This document shows, in pieces, positions 56,048-64,000 of a stretch of 64,000 bases of DNA. The notes under the pieces are model-generated. The model was not told the DNA's origin. It searched no databases and saw nothing but the letters and a program-made list of their open reading frames with translations. The number at the start of each line of letters is the position of its first letter. Position 1 is the stretch's first letter. The stretch covers positions 66,262 through 130,261 of the forward strand of contig CAZHQG010000007.1 in the NCBI GenBank assembly GCA_964534275.1. Direction: 5' to 3'. Origin of the DNA: HRBIN30 sp964534275. Lineage in GTDB: Bacteria; Desulfobacterota; Binatia; HRBIN30. The position numbers and the translations under genes were made by a program.

Positions 56048-57271
56048 TTATCCGGCCAGCCGCTGCAACTCCGCTTGGGCACGCTCCGCAAAGGTGGGCA
56101 GCAAGGCCATCCGTCCATAGGCCTTCCGAGCCCCCTCCAAGTCGCCTTGCTCTTCGCAAAGCTTCGCCAATGCCTCGAGCGCTTCGGGATATTCAGTGAC
56201 ATAGCGTCGGCGTCGGAACTCGGCTGCTTCCTCGTAACAACGGCGTGCTTGGCCGAACTCGCGGATGCTTGCGTAAATCTGGCCCATTTTGAACAAGGTC
56301 AAATGGCGCCCGACGTGATCTTTGATCAACGAACTTTTGTAGAGTTTCAGGGCTTTCCGCTTGTCGCCCTTGGCAAGTTCTGCGTCGGCGAGAAGGCGCC
56401 AGATGTACGGCTTGCGATGGTGGACTCGGATGTTCGGTTCGATCCACGCGATGGCGTCTTCCGGTCGATTCGTGGCCAGAGCGATTTCGGCGAGAAGGGC
56501 GTACACAAAGTCGTGTTCGCGGTGGCCCTTGGCTTCGAGAGCGAGGCGAAGGGCACGCTCGGCATCTGCATACTGTTCTAAGGCAAACAGAATCTTTCCT
56601 GCGAGGAAAAACTTGAACAGCGGTTCTTGATGATTGCGTTCTTTGTCCACGCGGATGCAGCGAAAAATGTAGGCGCGGGCATCGGCGTAACGTTTCAGGC
56701 GATACGCCGACCGCGCTGCTCCGTAAAGAGCGAGAACGTACGTTTTAAAGTACCGCCTCTGATCGTTGCGCTCGTTTGCCGGCAGCGACTCGAACAAATG
56801 AATCACCTCGCCAAAGAGGCGCAACGCCGGCGCGTCTTTCTGGGTCAGGATGCTCGCATGGTAAACAGCGAGTCGGTACTTGTCCTTGATGGAGCGCGGA
56901 TTCAACCGCAGCGCTTCGGCAATCCATTTTTCGAAGCCTTTGCGCCAACTCTCCGGATCCTCCAAGCGGGGTTTGCGCACCTTGTGCTGCAAAAGTGCGA
57001 GGTAGTGGATGTACGCGAGACCGCTCGCGACCCGATGCGAAGGGGCCGCGTCGAAAATCTCCGCGTACAACGCTCGCGCTGACTCCAGCCGTCCAAGTTG
57101 GGTCAGCGCGAAGCCGACCTCGCTGGCAAGCTCCGCTTGCTCGGCGGACACTGGTCGGGTCAGTTGAGCCTCCAGGTTTGCGATTTCCCCCCAATTGCCC
57201 TGGCTCTTCCACCGCTTCACCGCCTCCACACCAGGGGTTGGGACCTCATGGTGTGTGCGTTGGTCTGTCAT
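56048..57271 (-). CDS. TPR-repeat protein of the adaptation module
   Basis: A 407-residue protein built of tetratricopeptide-like helix pairs. Examples are ALTQLGRLESARALYAEIFDAAP, YADAERALRLALEAKG, AKGDKRKALKLYKSSL, REFGQARRCYEEAAEFR and EEQGDLEGARKAYGRM. There is no signal peptide or enzymatic motif. It is 47 bp upstream of the CAPP gene, whose own N-terminus is TPR-like, so it probably acts as a scaffold for the primase-polymerase or Cas1-Cas2. The ATG at 57271 fits the MTDQRTHHE start; longer frames run over the next gene. Confidence 0.82.
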   Translation of the reverse strand: MTDQRTHHEVPTPGVEAVKRWKSQGNWGEIANLEAQLTRPVSAEQAELASEVGFALTQLGRLESARALYAEIFDAAPSHRVASGLAYIHYLALLQHKVRKPRLEDPESWRKGFEKWIAEALRLNPRSIKDKYRLAVYHASILTQKDAPALRLFGEVIHLFESLPANERNDQRRYFKTYVLALYGAARSAYRLKRYADARAYIFRCIRVDKERNHQEPLFKFFLAGKILFALEQYADAERALRLALEAKGHREHDFVYALLAEIALATNRPEDAIAWIEPNIRVHHRKPYIWRLLADAELAKGDKRKALKLYKSSLIKDHVGRHLTLFKMGQIYASIREFGQARRCYEEAAEFRRRRYVTEYPEALEALAKLCEEQGDLEGARKAYGRMALLPTFAERAQAELQRLAG

Positions 57272-57300
57272 GCTCGCCAACCTACCGGACCCAGGATGCC

Positions 57301-57329
57301 GATAAAAAGAGGGTCGGCGCTTGTGGCAA
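57301..57329 (-). promoter_or_regulatory. Candidate promoter of the TPR-CAPP-cas1-cas2 unit
   Basis: On the minus strand TTGCCA (57324-57329) and TTTATC (57301-57306) are 17 bases apart, 29 bases before the TPR ATG. The -35 overlaps palindromic motif B, so a protein bound there could block or recruit polymerase. The -10 is a weak match. Confidence 0.33.
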
Positions 57330-57350
57330 CGTTGCCGCCAACCATTGGCG
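57325..57350. promoter_or_regulatory. Palindromic motif B upstream of the adaptation unit
   Basis: GGCAACGTTGCC (perfect 12-bp palindrome) followed directly by GCCAACCATTGGCG. It is the same double inverted repeat as motif A, differing at 3 of 26 bases. It lies between the stop of CARF/wHTH copy 2 and the TPR gene start. Confidence 0.5.
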
Positions 57351-57363
57351 CCGACGGGGGAAC

Positions 57364-58425
57364 TCAGCCGGCGGGCGTGATGGTAATGCAACGGGGGGAC
57401 AGGTGAACGCCGTACGTGGTGTGGGGGCGTTGGCCAGCGCCTCGGAAGCGTAGGTTGTCGGCGTGTTCCAGAGGCAGCCCGAACTCGAGTAAAGCGCTTT
57501 TGATTCGGGACATCGCTTGCCGCACATACTCTTGCGGGAAATCCCGATCGGTGGGAGGCACGAGCTCGCTGAGCTGCTCGGGGGTTCGGAAGCAGCACGC
57601 GCACGGATAGTCCGTGGCTCGGACGTTATGGTTCGATCGCAGCCGCGCCAGATGGAGCCATAGGTAGAGGTCGCGTTGCCGCAAACGGATCCCGAGTGTG
57701 TTTGGCCACAAGGTGCGGCCGGCGATGGAAACAGTCTCGATCCTCCCGTCGAGACTTAAGCGAAACACCAGCTGTGGCTCGGTTTCGCTGTCTACCCGAG
57801 TTTGCACGGCGCTTAAAAACGTACTCAGGTCGAGGTTTCCTGAAGGCACGTTGAGTTCCCTCGTGCGTAGAAAAGGCACTTCGGCCAGGTCGATTTGGAC
57901 TTCGTCACCAGGAAGAGGGAAGAAGAAGTGCGGGTTGTCTGTTTGTTCAGGGCGCACGAGCACGTGAAAGAGCCGGTCCTGTCGCCTTCCGAGCAGTTGA
58001 AAAGCCAGGACGAGGGCGTGACTCAAGGTTTTTCGGCCACCAGCGATCGAGCCTAAGATCATCTGGCTACGAGGTTGCAGTGCGCGGACGATACGGAACA
58101 CTTGCAGCCACGCCGCGTGGTTGTCTTCGGTGGTGCGCAGATCCATCAGCGGTTCCCTGCCTGGGGACTTGCGCAGCACATGAAACCGTATGGTTGGGGT
58201 AGGCAACTGGTAGGCTCGCACTAAGCGCGACAAGGCTCCGCGTGACCCCAAGAGTGCATGGCGGCTCAGTTCGATTGCCGGCAGCGTGCCGATAATTTCC
58301 ACGTGGTGCACGGGCACCCGTTCCGTGGACAACACAGAGAGGCCGTAAAGAGCCTCGGTTACGACGGCCGGAGTTAGACCTACCACCGCAACAAGAACGT
58401 TCTCCTGCCCTCCAAGATCGCTCAC
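57364..58425 (-). CDS. CARF / winged-helix CRISPR protein (Cas_NE0113 family), copy 2
   Basis: A 353-residue paralogue of the protein at 51633-52778, with the same order of motifs at nearly the same positions. These are NVLVAVVGLTPAVVTEALYGL, DLRTTEDNHAAW, SIAGGRKTLSHALVLAFQLLGR (about residue 124), a CACC cluster (about 272) and a winged-helix-like end (RIKSALLEFGLPLEHADNLRFRG...YGVHL). It probably senses cyclic oligoadenylate. The GTG at 58425 is my best start; upstream frame is open but unconserved and no strong ribosome site is seen. It is the gene nearest the array leader and is transcribed away from it. Confidence 0.78.
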   Translation of the reverse strand: MSDLGGQENVLVAVVGLTPAVVTEALYGLSVLSTERVPVHHVEIIGTLPAIELSRHALLGSRGALSRLVRAYQLPTPTIRFHVLRKSPGREPLMDLRTTEDNHAAWLQVFRIVRALQPRSQMILGSIAGGRKTLSHALVLAFQLLGRRQDRLFHVLVRPEQTDNPHFFFPLPGDEVQIDLAEVPFLRTRELNVPSGNLDLSTFLSAVQTRVDSETEPQLVFRLSLDGRIETVSIAGRTLWPNTLGIRLRQRDLYLWLHLARLRSNHNVRATDYPCACCFRTPEQLSELVPPTDRDFPQEYVRQAMSRIKSALLEFGLPLEHADNLRFRGAGQRPHTTYGVHLSPRCITITPAG

Positions 58426-58499
58426 GCCATAATATTCAGCGCAAAAAGTGTATGTTGTGCAAGCACTTCTTGTTCCCGGAGAACTTGCTTGGGGCAAGA

Positions 58500-58521
58500 G
58501 GAAACGTTGCCAGGACTGGCG
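58500..58521. promoter_or_regulatory. Possible degenerate motif C upstream of CARF/wHTH copy 2
   Basis: GGAAACGTTGCC followed by AGGACTGGCG. The first half matches motif B at 11 of 12 bases; the second half is shorter and poorly conserved. It lies 75 bases before the GTG of copy 2, between that gene and the array. Confidence 0.3.
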
Positions 58522-59002
58522 AGCGGAGGGCGGGCTGGCTACGCAACTACAATCAATGACGCGAGCGGGATCCCATCGATTGGCGCTCGGGATGCTGATC
58601 GGACACTTAAATTCCGCAGAAACCCAGTTCACGCTCGCCCGCGGCCCGAGGTTCCAGCTGGTCCGACGCTCGCGGAGTCATGCTCGAGGCGGGGCCGTAA
58701 ACTCGATGGTCGGGCCGCCTACCTCGCACTTGCAACCGAGGCCGGCTGTGTGCAACGAATGGCACAAGCCTTGCCGCCCGGCCGGTGCGGGTTCCGTTCG
58801 TGCCGGCCGCGAGGTTGCGTTCTTTGACAATTTCACCCAAAGCGAGTGTGCGGACCTGGCAGTCCACGAGACGCGAGGTTCTTTGCGCCACTCTGCACGA
58901 CCAAAGGCCGCCAGCGCAAAAATGCCGAGAATCTCGGGTTGTCTCGTTCTCCGATGGGCGCACCACGATTCCCGCGGCAGAACGGCAGCTTACGACGGGT
59001 TG

Positions 59003-59025
59003 CCGCGAAAAGGTACAAGTTTCGC
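59003..59025. repeat. Inverted repeat in the leader
   Basis: CGCGAAA / TTTCGCG, a perfect 7-bp inverted repeat with a 9-base loop. An outer TGCC / GGCA pair would extend it across a short bulge. It lies about 70 bases before the first repeat, a position where leader-anchoring sites for integration or transcription factors may occur. Confidence 0.4.
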
Positions 59026-59096
59026 GTTGGCAGCGCTGACGACTGGCGCAAAGCGAGCTGGCGGCACTAGAGCGAACCGGGCCGGAGGATGGGTCA

Positions 59097-62000
59097 GGCC
59101 GAAGGCACACGTTCCCCGAGAGGGGTTTGAGACCATAACGTTTAAACCAACCAATAAACCAACCAAACAAGGCCGAAGGCACACGTTCCCCGAGAGGGGT
59201 TTGAGACGCAATGCTTGTCGCATAGGAACGTGTCGACGTCTAAGGCCGAAGGCACACGTTCCCCGAGAGGGGTTTGAGACAGGTTGCCGCGACGAATACA
59301 TCGCGCGTGGTTTTAGGCCGAAGGCACACGTTCCCCGAGAGGGGTTTGAGACAAGTCGTCAGCGGGAAGCCGGCCGAATTCTTGCGCAGGCCGAAGGCAC
59401 ACGTTCCCCGAGAGGGGTTTGAGACTCAGCGCCTTTATCGCGCTTCCTTGCCATTGGCCCTGGCCGAAGGCACACGTTCCCCGAGAGGGGTTTGAGACAC
59501 GACGGCGGCCGTTGCCAGCCGCCGTCAGCGCCTTCTCGGCCGAAGGCACACGTTCCCCGAGAGGGGTTTGAGACCCACTGGCGTGAGTTAAGCATTTTCC
59601 TCACGCCAGTGGGGCCGAAGGCACACGTTCCCCGAGAGGGGTTTGAGACTTTGCGCAGACCTCAACAAGAAATCTCTTGTCATCCTGGCCGAAGGCACAC
59701 GTTCCCCGAGAGGGGTTTGAGACTGCCGGAAAACTAGAATTTTTACATGTCTGCAGTTTGGGCCGAAGGCACACGTTCCCCGAGAGGGGTTTGAGACGGC
59801 GAAACCATTCGCCGAACCGGAAAACTAGAATTTTGGCCGAAGGCACACGTTCCCCGAGAGGGGTTTGAGACTCGGCGTAATACCGGCGGCACCATTCGAG
59901 CCCCTGCGGCCGAAGGCACACGTTCCCCGAGAGGGGTTTGAGACAGAACGGCGCGAGGCTCGCGAGGCTCATGGTCATGTCAGGCCGAAGGCACACGTTC
60001 CCCGAGAGGGGTTTGAGACTACTTCATTATTACTTTCCCCTAGCGCGCTAGAATGGCCGAAGGCACACGTTCCCCGAGAGGGGTTTGAGACGCCTCGGAG
60101 AGGGCCGCATTGAGCGCTTTGAGAATTCGGCCGAAGGCACACGTTCCCCGAGAGGGGTTTGAGACACGGCGAAACCACTCTCCGTGCTTAAAGACTAAAA
60201 TGGCCGAAGGCACACGTTCCCCGAGAGGGGTTTGAGACTGAAACTTCATATCCTACTCCTAGCGCGCTGGTTTTGGCCGAAGGCACACGTTCCCCGAGAG
60301 GGGTTTGAGACGCGCCGTCACTAGGCCTAGGCCGCCAAGGCCTAAATTGGCCGAAGGCACACGTTCCCCGAGAGGGGTTTGAGACTAGTGCGCGCCGTCA
60401 CTAGGCCTAGGCCGCCAAAGGCGGCCGAAGGCACACGTTCCCCGAGAGGGGTTTGAGACACGGCGCCACCACTCGCCGAACCTAAAAACTAAGGCCGAAG
60501 GCACACGTTCCCCGAGAGGGGTTTGAGACAGGCCGCCGCCATTCAACGGCGGCCTCGGCGCCTTCAGGCCGAAGGCACACGTTCCCCGAGAGGGGTTTGA
60601 GACGCAAGGTCGGCCGCGTAAGCCGCGGCCGCCTGCAGGCCGAAGGCACACGTTCCCCGAGAGGGGTTTGAGACTTTTTGAACGCCCACCAGGAGAACAC
60701 GGCCACTAGGTGGGCCGAAGGCACACGTTCCCCGAGAGGGGTTTGAGACACCCAAATCTCGACTATCTTGCCCAACAGAGCAAGGTTGGCCGAAGGCACA
60801 CGTTCCCCGAGAGGGGTTTGAGACCGCCACTCGGTGGCGTCGACCTCGGCGCCTTTCTTCTTGGCCGAAGGCACACGTTCCCCGAGAGGGGTTTGAGACA
60901 TAGCGTTAGCTCACCTATCCACCGGTGCTTCACCATGGCCGAAGGCACACGTTCCCCGAGAGGGGTTTGAGACCAACCCGACCACTCGAATCGAGTTGCA
61001 ATCGCAAGTTTGGCCGAAGGCACACGTTCCCCGAGAGGGGTTTGAGACTAGGCGTTCCTCTTGGCCCCGCAAAGTGTCTTGTTGTGGCCGAAGGCACACG
61101 TTCCCCGAGAGGGGTTTGAGACAAGGCCCACCATGAGAGGACGCCAAATAGGCGTTCCTGGCCGAAGGCACACGTTCCCCGAGAGGGGTTTGAGACTCAA
61201 AAGCTTTCTCATGCCGATCTCGGCAAGCTCCCGGGCCGAAGGCACACGTTCCCCGAGAGGGGTTTGAGACCGCCTGATTGAACGCTTTGAGGATTCCGCC
61301 TTCAAGGCCGAAGGCACACGTTCCCCGAGAGGGGTTTGAGACTAGTGCGCGCCGTCACTAGGCCTAGGCCGCCAATGCGGCCGAAGGCACACGTTCCCCG
61401 AGAGGGGTTTGAGACACTATCACCAGTAATTCTAGAAAGGGGGGTTGTGGCCGAAGGCACACGTTCCCCGAGAGGGGTTTGAGACCCGCGGCAAACCTCA
61501 ATGAGGAACCGCCGGTCATCCTGGCCGAAGGCACACGTTCCCCGAGAGGGGTTTGAGACGGACTTCAAATTCAACACCCAGTCGCCGTGCTGTCCAGGCC
61601 GAAGGCACACGTTCCCCGAGAGGGGTTTGAGACACCCACGGCGAAGAGCTCGAATACAGCCCTCATAGGCCGAAGGCACACGTTCCCCGAGAGGGGTTTG
61701 AGACATGACCACCATGAGAGGACGCCAAATAGGCGCCGTTCTGGCCGAAGGCACACGTTCCCCGAGAGGGGTTTGAGACTGCGCAGCTGGAGCCCACTGG
61801 AGTCGGGCAACCTGGAGGGCCGAAGGCACACGTTCCCCGAGAGGGGTTTGAGACGCGAGCCGCCGAGTCACCACGAGGCCGCCGCCATTCAGGCCGAAGG
61901 CACACGTTCCCCGAGAGGGGTTTGAGACCACCAACTCACGGCGGAAGTCGTCACGAGGCATTTTGCGGCCGAAGGCACACGTTCCCCGAGAGGGGTTTGA

Positions 62001-64000
62001 GACCTCGATAGAGACACCGAGCCGGCTCGCCGACCACGTGCGGCCGAAGGCACACGTTCCCCGAGAGGGGTTTGAGACCGATCGCGCGACACCGCGGCTA
62101 GTGCGCGCCGTCACTAGGCCGAAGGCACACGTTCCCCGAGAGGGGTTTGAGACGTCGGGCAACCTGGAGAACCCGACTCGCTGCGTAGCTGGCCGAAGGC
62201 ACACGTTCCCCGAGAGGGGTTTGAGACCTCTTGCCCATTCAATTGCTGCTAAGACTGCTGACAGGCCGAAGGCACACGTTCCCCGAGAGGGGTTTGAGAC
62301 GTGACCGTCCTGCTTGCTCGGTGACCGTCCTGCTTGCGGCCGAAGGCACACGTTCCCCGAGAGGGGTTTGAGACTCGCTGCGCAGAGAGCCCGCTGGAGC
62401 CCGCTGAAGTGGGCCGAAGGCACACGTTCCCCGAGAGGGGTTTGAGACGTCCTGCTCCACCGTCCTGCTCGGTCACCGAGCAGGCAAGGCCGAAGGCACA
62501 CGTTCCCCGAGAGGGGTTTGAGACGAGCAATAGAGCCTTTGCCCGCTTTCTAATGTTTCTTCGGCCGAAGGCACACGTTCCCCGAGAGGGGTTTGAGACT
62601 GGAGAGCCCGACTCGCTGCGCAGCTGGAGAGTTCGGGCCGAAGGCACACGTTCCCCGAGAGGGGTTTGAGACATCTTGATCGTGTGTGGCGTCAAATTCC
62701 TCATTGTTGGCCGAAGGCACACGTTCCCCGAGAGGGGTTTGAGACACCCACGGGTTCGCGAGATACCGCCCACCCGTTTGGCGGCCGAAGGCACACGTTC
62801 CCCGAGAGGGGTTTGAGACGGCCGCGGAGTCCAAGGGAGGCCTTCTCCAGCCTCCGGCCGAAGGCACACGTTCCCCGAGAGGGGTTTGAGACGCACCCTC
62901 TTATCATCCTCCCTCACCTCAAAGGTGAGGCCGAAGGCACACGTTCCCCGAGAGGGGTTTGAGACGAGTTCAGCAATTTTCTCATGCCGACCTCAATTAG
63001 GGCCGAAGGCACACGTTCCCCGAGAGGGGTTTGAGACAGTTGGGCAAACTCCCGTGCGGCCGCGACTAGAAGCGGCCGAAGGCACACGTTCCCCGAGAGG
63101 GGTTTGAGACGTAACGTGGTCGCATTTGCAGTGAATGTGGCAGAGGGCCGGGCCGAAGGCACACGTTCCCCGAGAGGGGTTTGAGACGGTCAATGCAGCG
63201 GCTTGATACAGCTCGGCGCCACCAGGCCGAAGGCACACGTTCCCCGAGAGGGGTTTGAGACTCAAAGGTGATCTCCGCCTTCCAATTGTGCACTTGCGCG
63301 GCCGAAGGCACACGTTCCCCGAGAGGGGTTTGAGACTCGTAGTGCGTCATAATTTTCCCTAGCGCGCTAGAGGCCGAAGGCACACGTTCCCCGAGAGGGG
63401 TTTGAGACAAATACCTCAAACTTCGTCATATCCTACTCCTAGCGCGGCCGAAGGCACACGTTCCCCGAGAGGGGTTTGAGACCTCATTCAACGCCCTGAG
63501 AATCCCGCCTTCAAACCGTTGGCCGAAGGCACACGTTCCCCGAGAGGGGTTTGAGACTTGCCCAAGCCACGATGTCCCAACTTTTCACCATAACGGCCGA
63601 AGGCACACGTTCCCCGAGAGGGGTTTGAGACTGCGTGCCGCTTTCGCCCTCTTCGGTTTCCGATTCTTGGCCGAAGGCACACGTTCCCCGAGAGGGGTTT
63701 GAGACTGTTCACCCCTCTTCGCTTTGTTGCTGTAGCGCTTTTGGCCGAAGGCACACGTTCCCCGAGAGGGGTTTGAGACTTCATGGTTTCACCCCTTTCT
63801 CGAAAAAATCACAAGCGGCCGAAGGCACACGTTCCCCGAGAGGGGTTTGAGACGTACCTTTAGGCGGTTCGCTCAAGCACGCTTCGATTGGCCGAAGGCA
63901 CACGTTCCCCGAGAGGGGTTTGAGACGCCACTAGCCGCCGCCGGCGTAACCGTACCCGCACGGGGCCGAAGGCACACGTTCCCCGAGAGGGGTTTGAGAC
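59097..64000 (+). CRISPR. CRISPR array, 67 repeats / 66 spacers in window, continues beyond right edge
   Basis: The 37-bp repeat starts GGCCGAAGGCACACGTT and ends with the hairpin CCCCGAGAGGGG plus TTTGAGAC. I read all 67 copies as identical. The first lies at 59097-59133 and the last ends exactly at 64000. Spacers are 33-40 bases, mostly 36-38. The hairpin has a GNRA-type GAGA tetraloop, and the 8 bases after it would form the crRNA 5' handle after Cas6 cleavage, as usual for type III. This sets the transcript orientation as plus, with the leader at 58426-59096. The absence of degenerate repeats gives no sign of the distal end. Many spacers are related to each other and several are self-complementary (see findings). 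Confidence 0.98.

Larger units (their letters stand above)
58426..59096 (+). promoter_or_regulatory. CRISPR leader region
   Basis: About 670 bases between the divergent CARF/wHTH gene and the first repeat, with no convincing gene. It is not AT-rich as leaders often are, apart from about 58,430-58,460. Candidate elements are an isolated TTGACA at 58824-58829 without a good -10 and an inverted repeat near the first repeat (separate entry). The array promoter should lie here, since the repeat orientation indicates rightward transcription. Confidence 0.55.

Noticed and set aside
58448..59422. Plus-strand open frame spanning the leader and first repeats.
   Set aside because: Its C-terminal part is the translated CRISPR repeat and the N-terminal part has no homologous look; it overlaps the divergent CARF/wHTH gene start.
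60312..61378. Possible array duplication explaining spacers with the same core (60312, 60386, 61343).
   Set aside because: The copies are offset against each other and differ at their ends, and flanking spacers are not duplicated, so independent acquisition fits better than block duplication.
59097..64000. Many short open frames on both strands of the array with recurring peptide units.
   Set aside because: They are translations of the 37-bp repeat (one extra base beyond a multiple of three, so frames vary with spacer length), not genes.

Overview
The window is 64 kb of GC-rich bacterial chromosome from an organism I cannot name with confidence. The gene set is that of a diderm bacterium: outer-membrane-type lipoproteins including a Slp homologue, an NtrC-type sigma-54 regulator, and a class of proteins with long Thr/Pro linkers (TPTRTPT). 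That linker style and the gene families point loosely to an uncultured deltaproteobacterium/Desulfobacterota- or Binatota-like lineage. A complete type III-B CRISPR system with a very long array would suit a thermophile or a virus-rich habitat. This placement is inference only.

Region 1 (1-40,264) is mostly housekeeping and envelope genes in short, tightly coupled operons. It begins with the 5' part of secA (cut by the window edge, with a very long insertion). A four-gene chain follows, linked by 4-base start/stop overlaps: glycosyltransferase, unknown protein, SPL-like radical SAM enzyme and glutamate racemase. Next come DNA polymerase X with a coupled degenerate Hint-domain protein, a glycerophosphodiesterase, a GMC oxidoreductase with its Tat-exported partner, and a histidine kinase/sigma-54 response regulator pair. 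The second half of the region holds mdh-sucC, a glycosyltransferase-methyltransferase fusion, two sulfatase-like proteins, a UvrD-type helicase, infC, purN, a di-iron protein, a ceramidase-like lipoprotein, a PHA-synthase-like hydrolase and several lipoproteins.

Region 2 (40,908-58,425) is one long minus-strand CRISPR-Cas locus. In transcription order it encodes a CARF/winged-helix protein, a TPR protein, a CRISPR-associated primase-polymerase (CAPP), Cas1, Cas2, a second CARF/winged-helix protein, Cas10 (Cmr2), Cmr3, Cmr4, Cmr5, Cmr6, Cmr1, Cas6 and a protein with apparent CARF-HEPN-CARF architecture. Cas10 keeps the GGDD cyclase motif, so the locus looks able to make cyclic oligoadenylate. 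The two CARF/wHTH proteins and the CARF-HEPN-CARF protein are the obvious receivers. A palindromic motif occurs upstream of the cas10 unit and of the TPR-CAPP-cas1-cas2 unit, with a degenerate copy upstream of the second CARF/wHTH gene; it may be their operator.

Region 3 (58,426-64,000) is a leader and a CRISPR array of 67 identical 37-bp repeats, running off the right edge. The repeat carries a CCCC-GAGA-GGGG hairpin followed by exactly 8 nt (TTTGAGAC), which fits Cas6 processing and rightward transcription, divergent from the cas genes. The spacers are unusual. At least ten groups are overlapping or diverged versions of the same sequences, two consist of internal tandem repeats, and at least twelve are built on perfect inverted repeats (one hairpin fills its whole spacer). 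Together with the primase-polymerase and TPR protein next to cas1-cas2, this makes adaptation in this locus the most interesting topic of the window.
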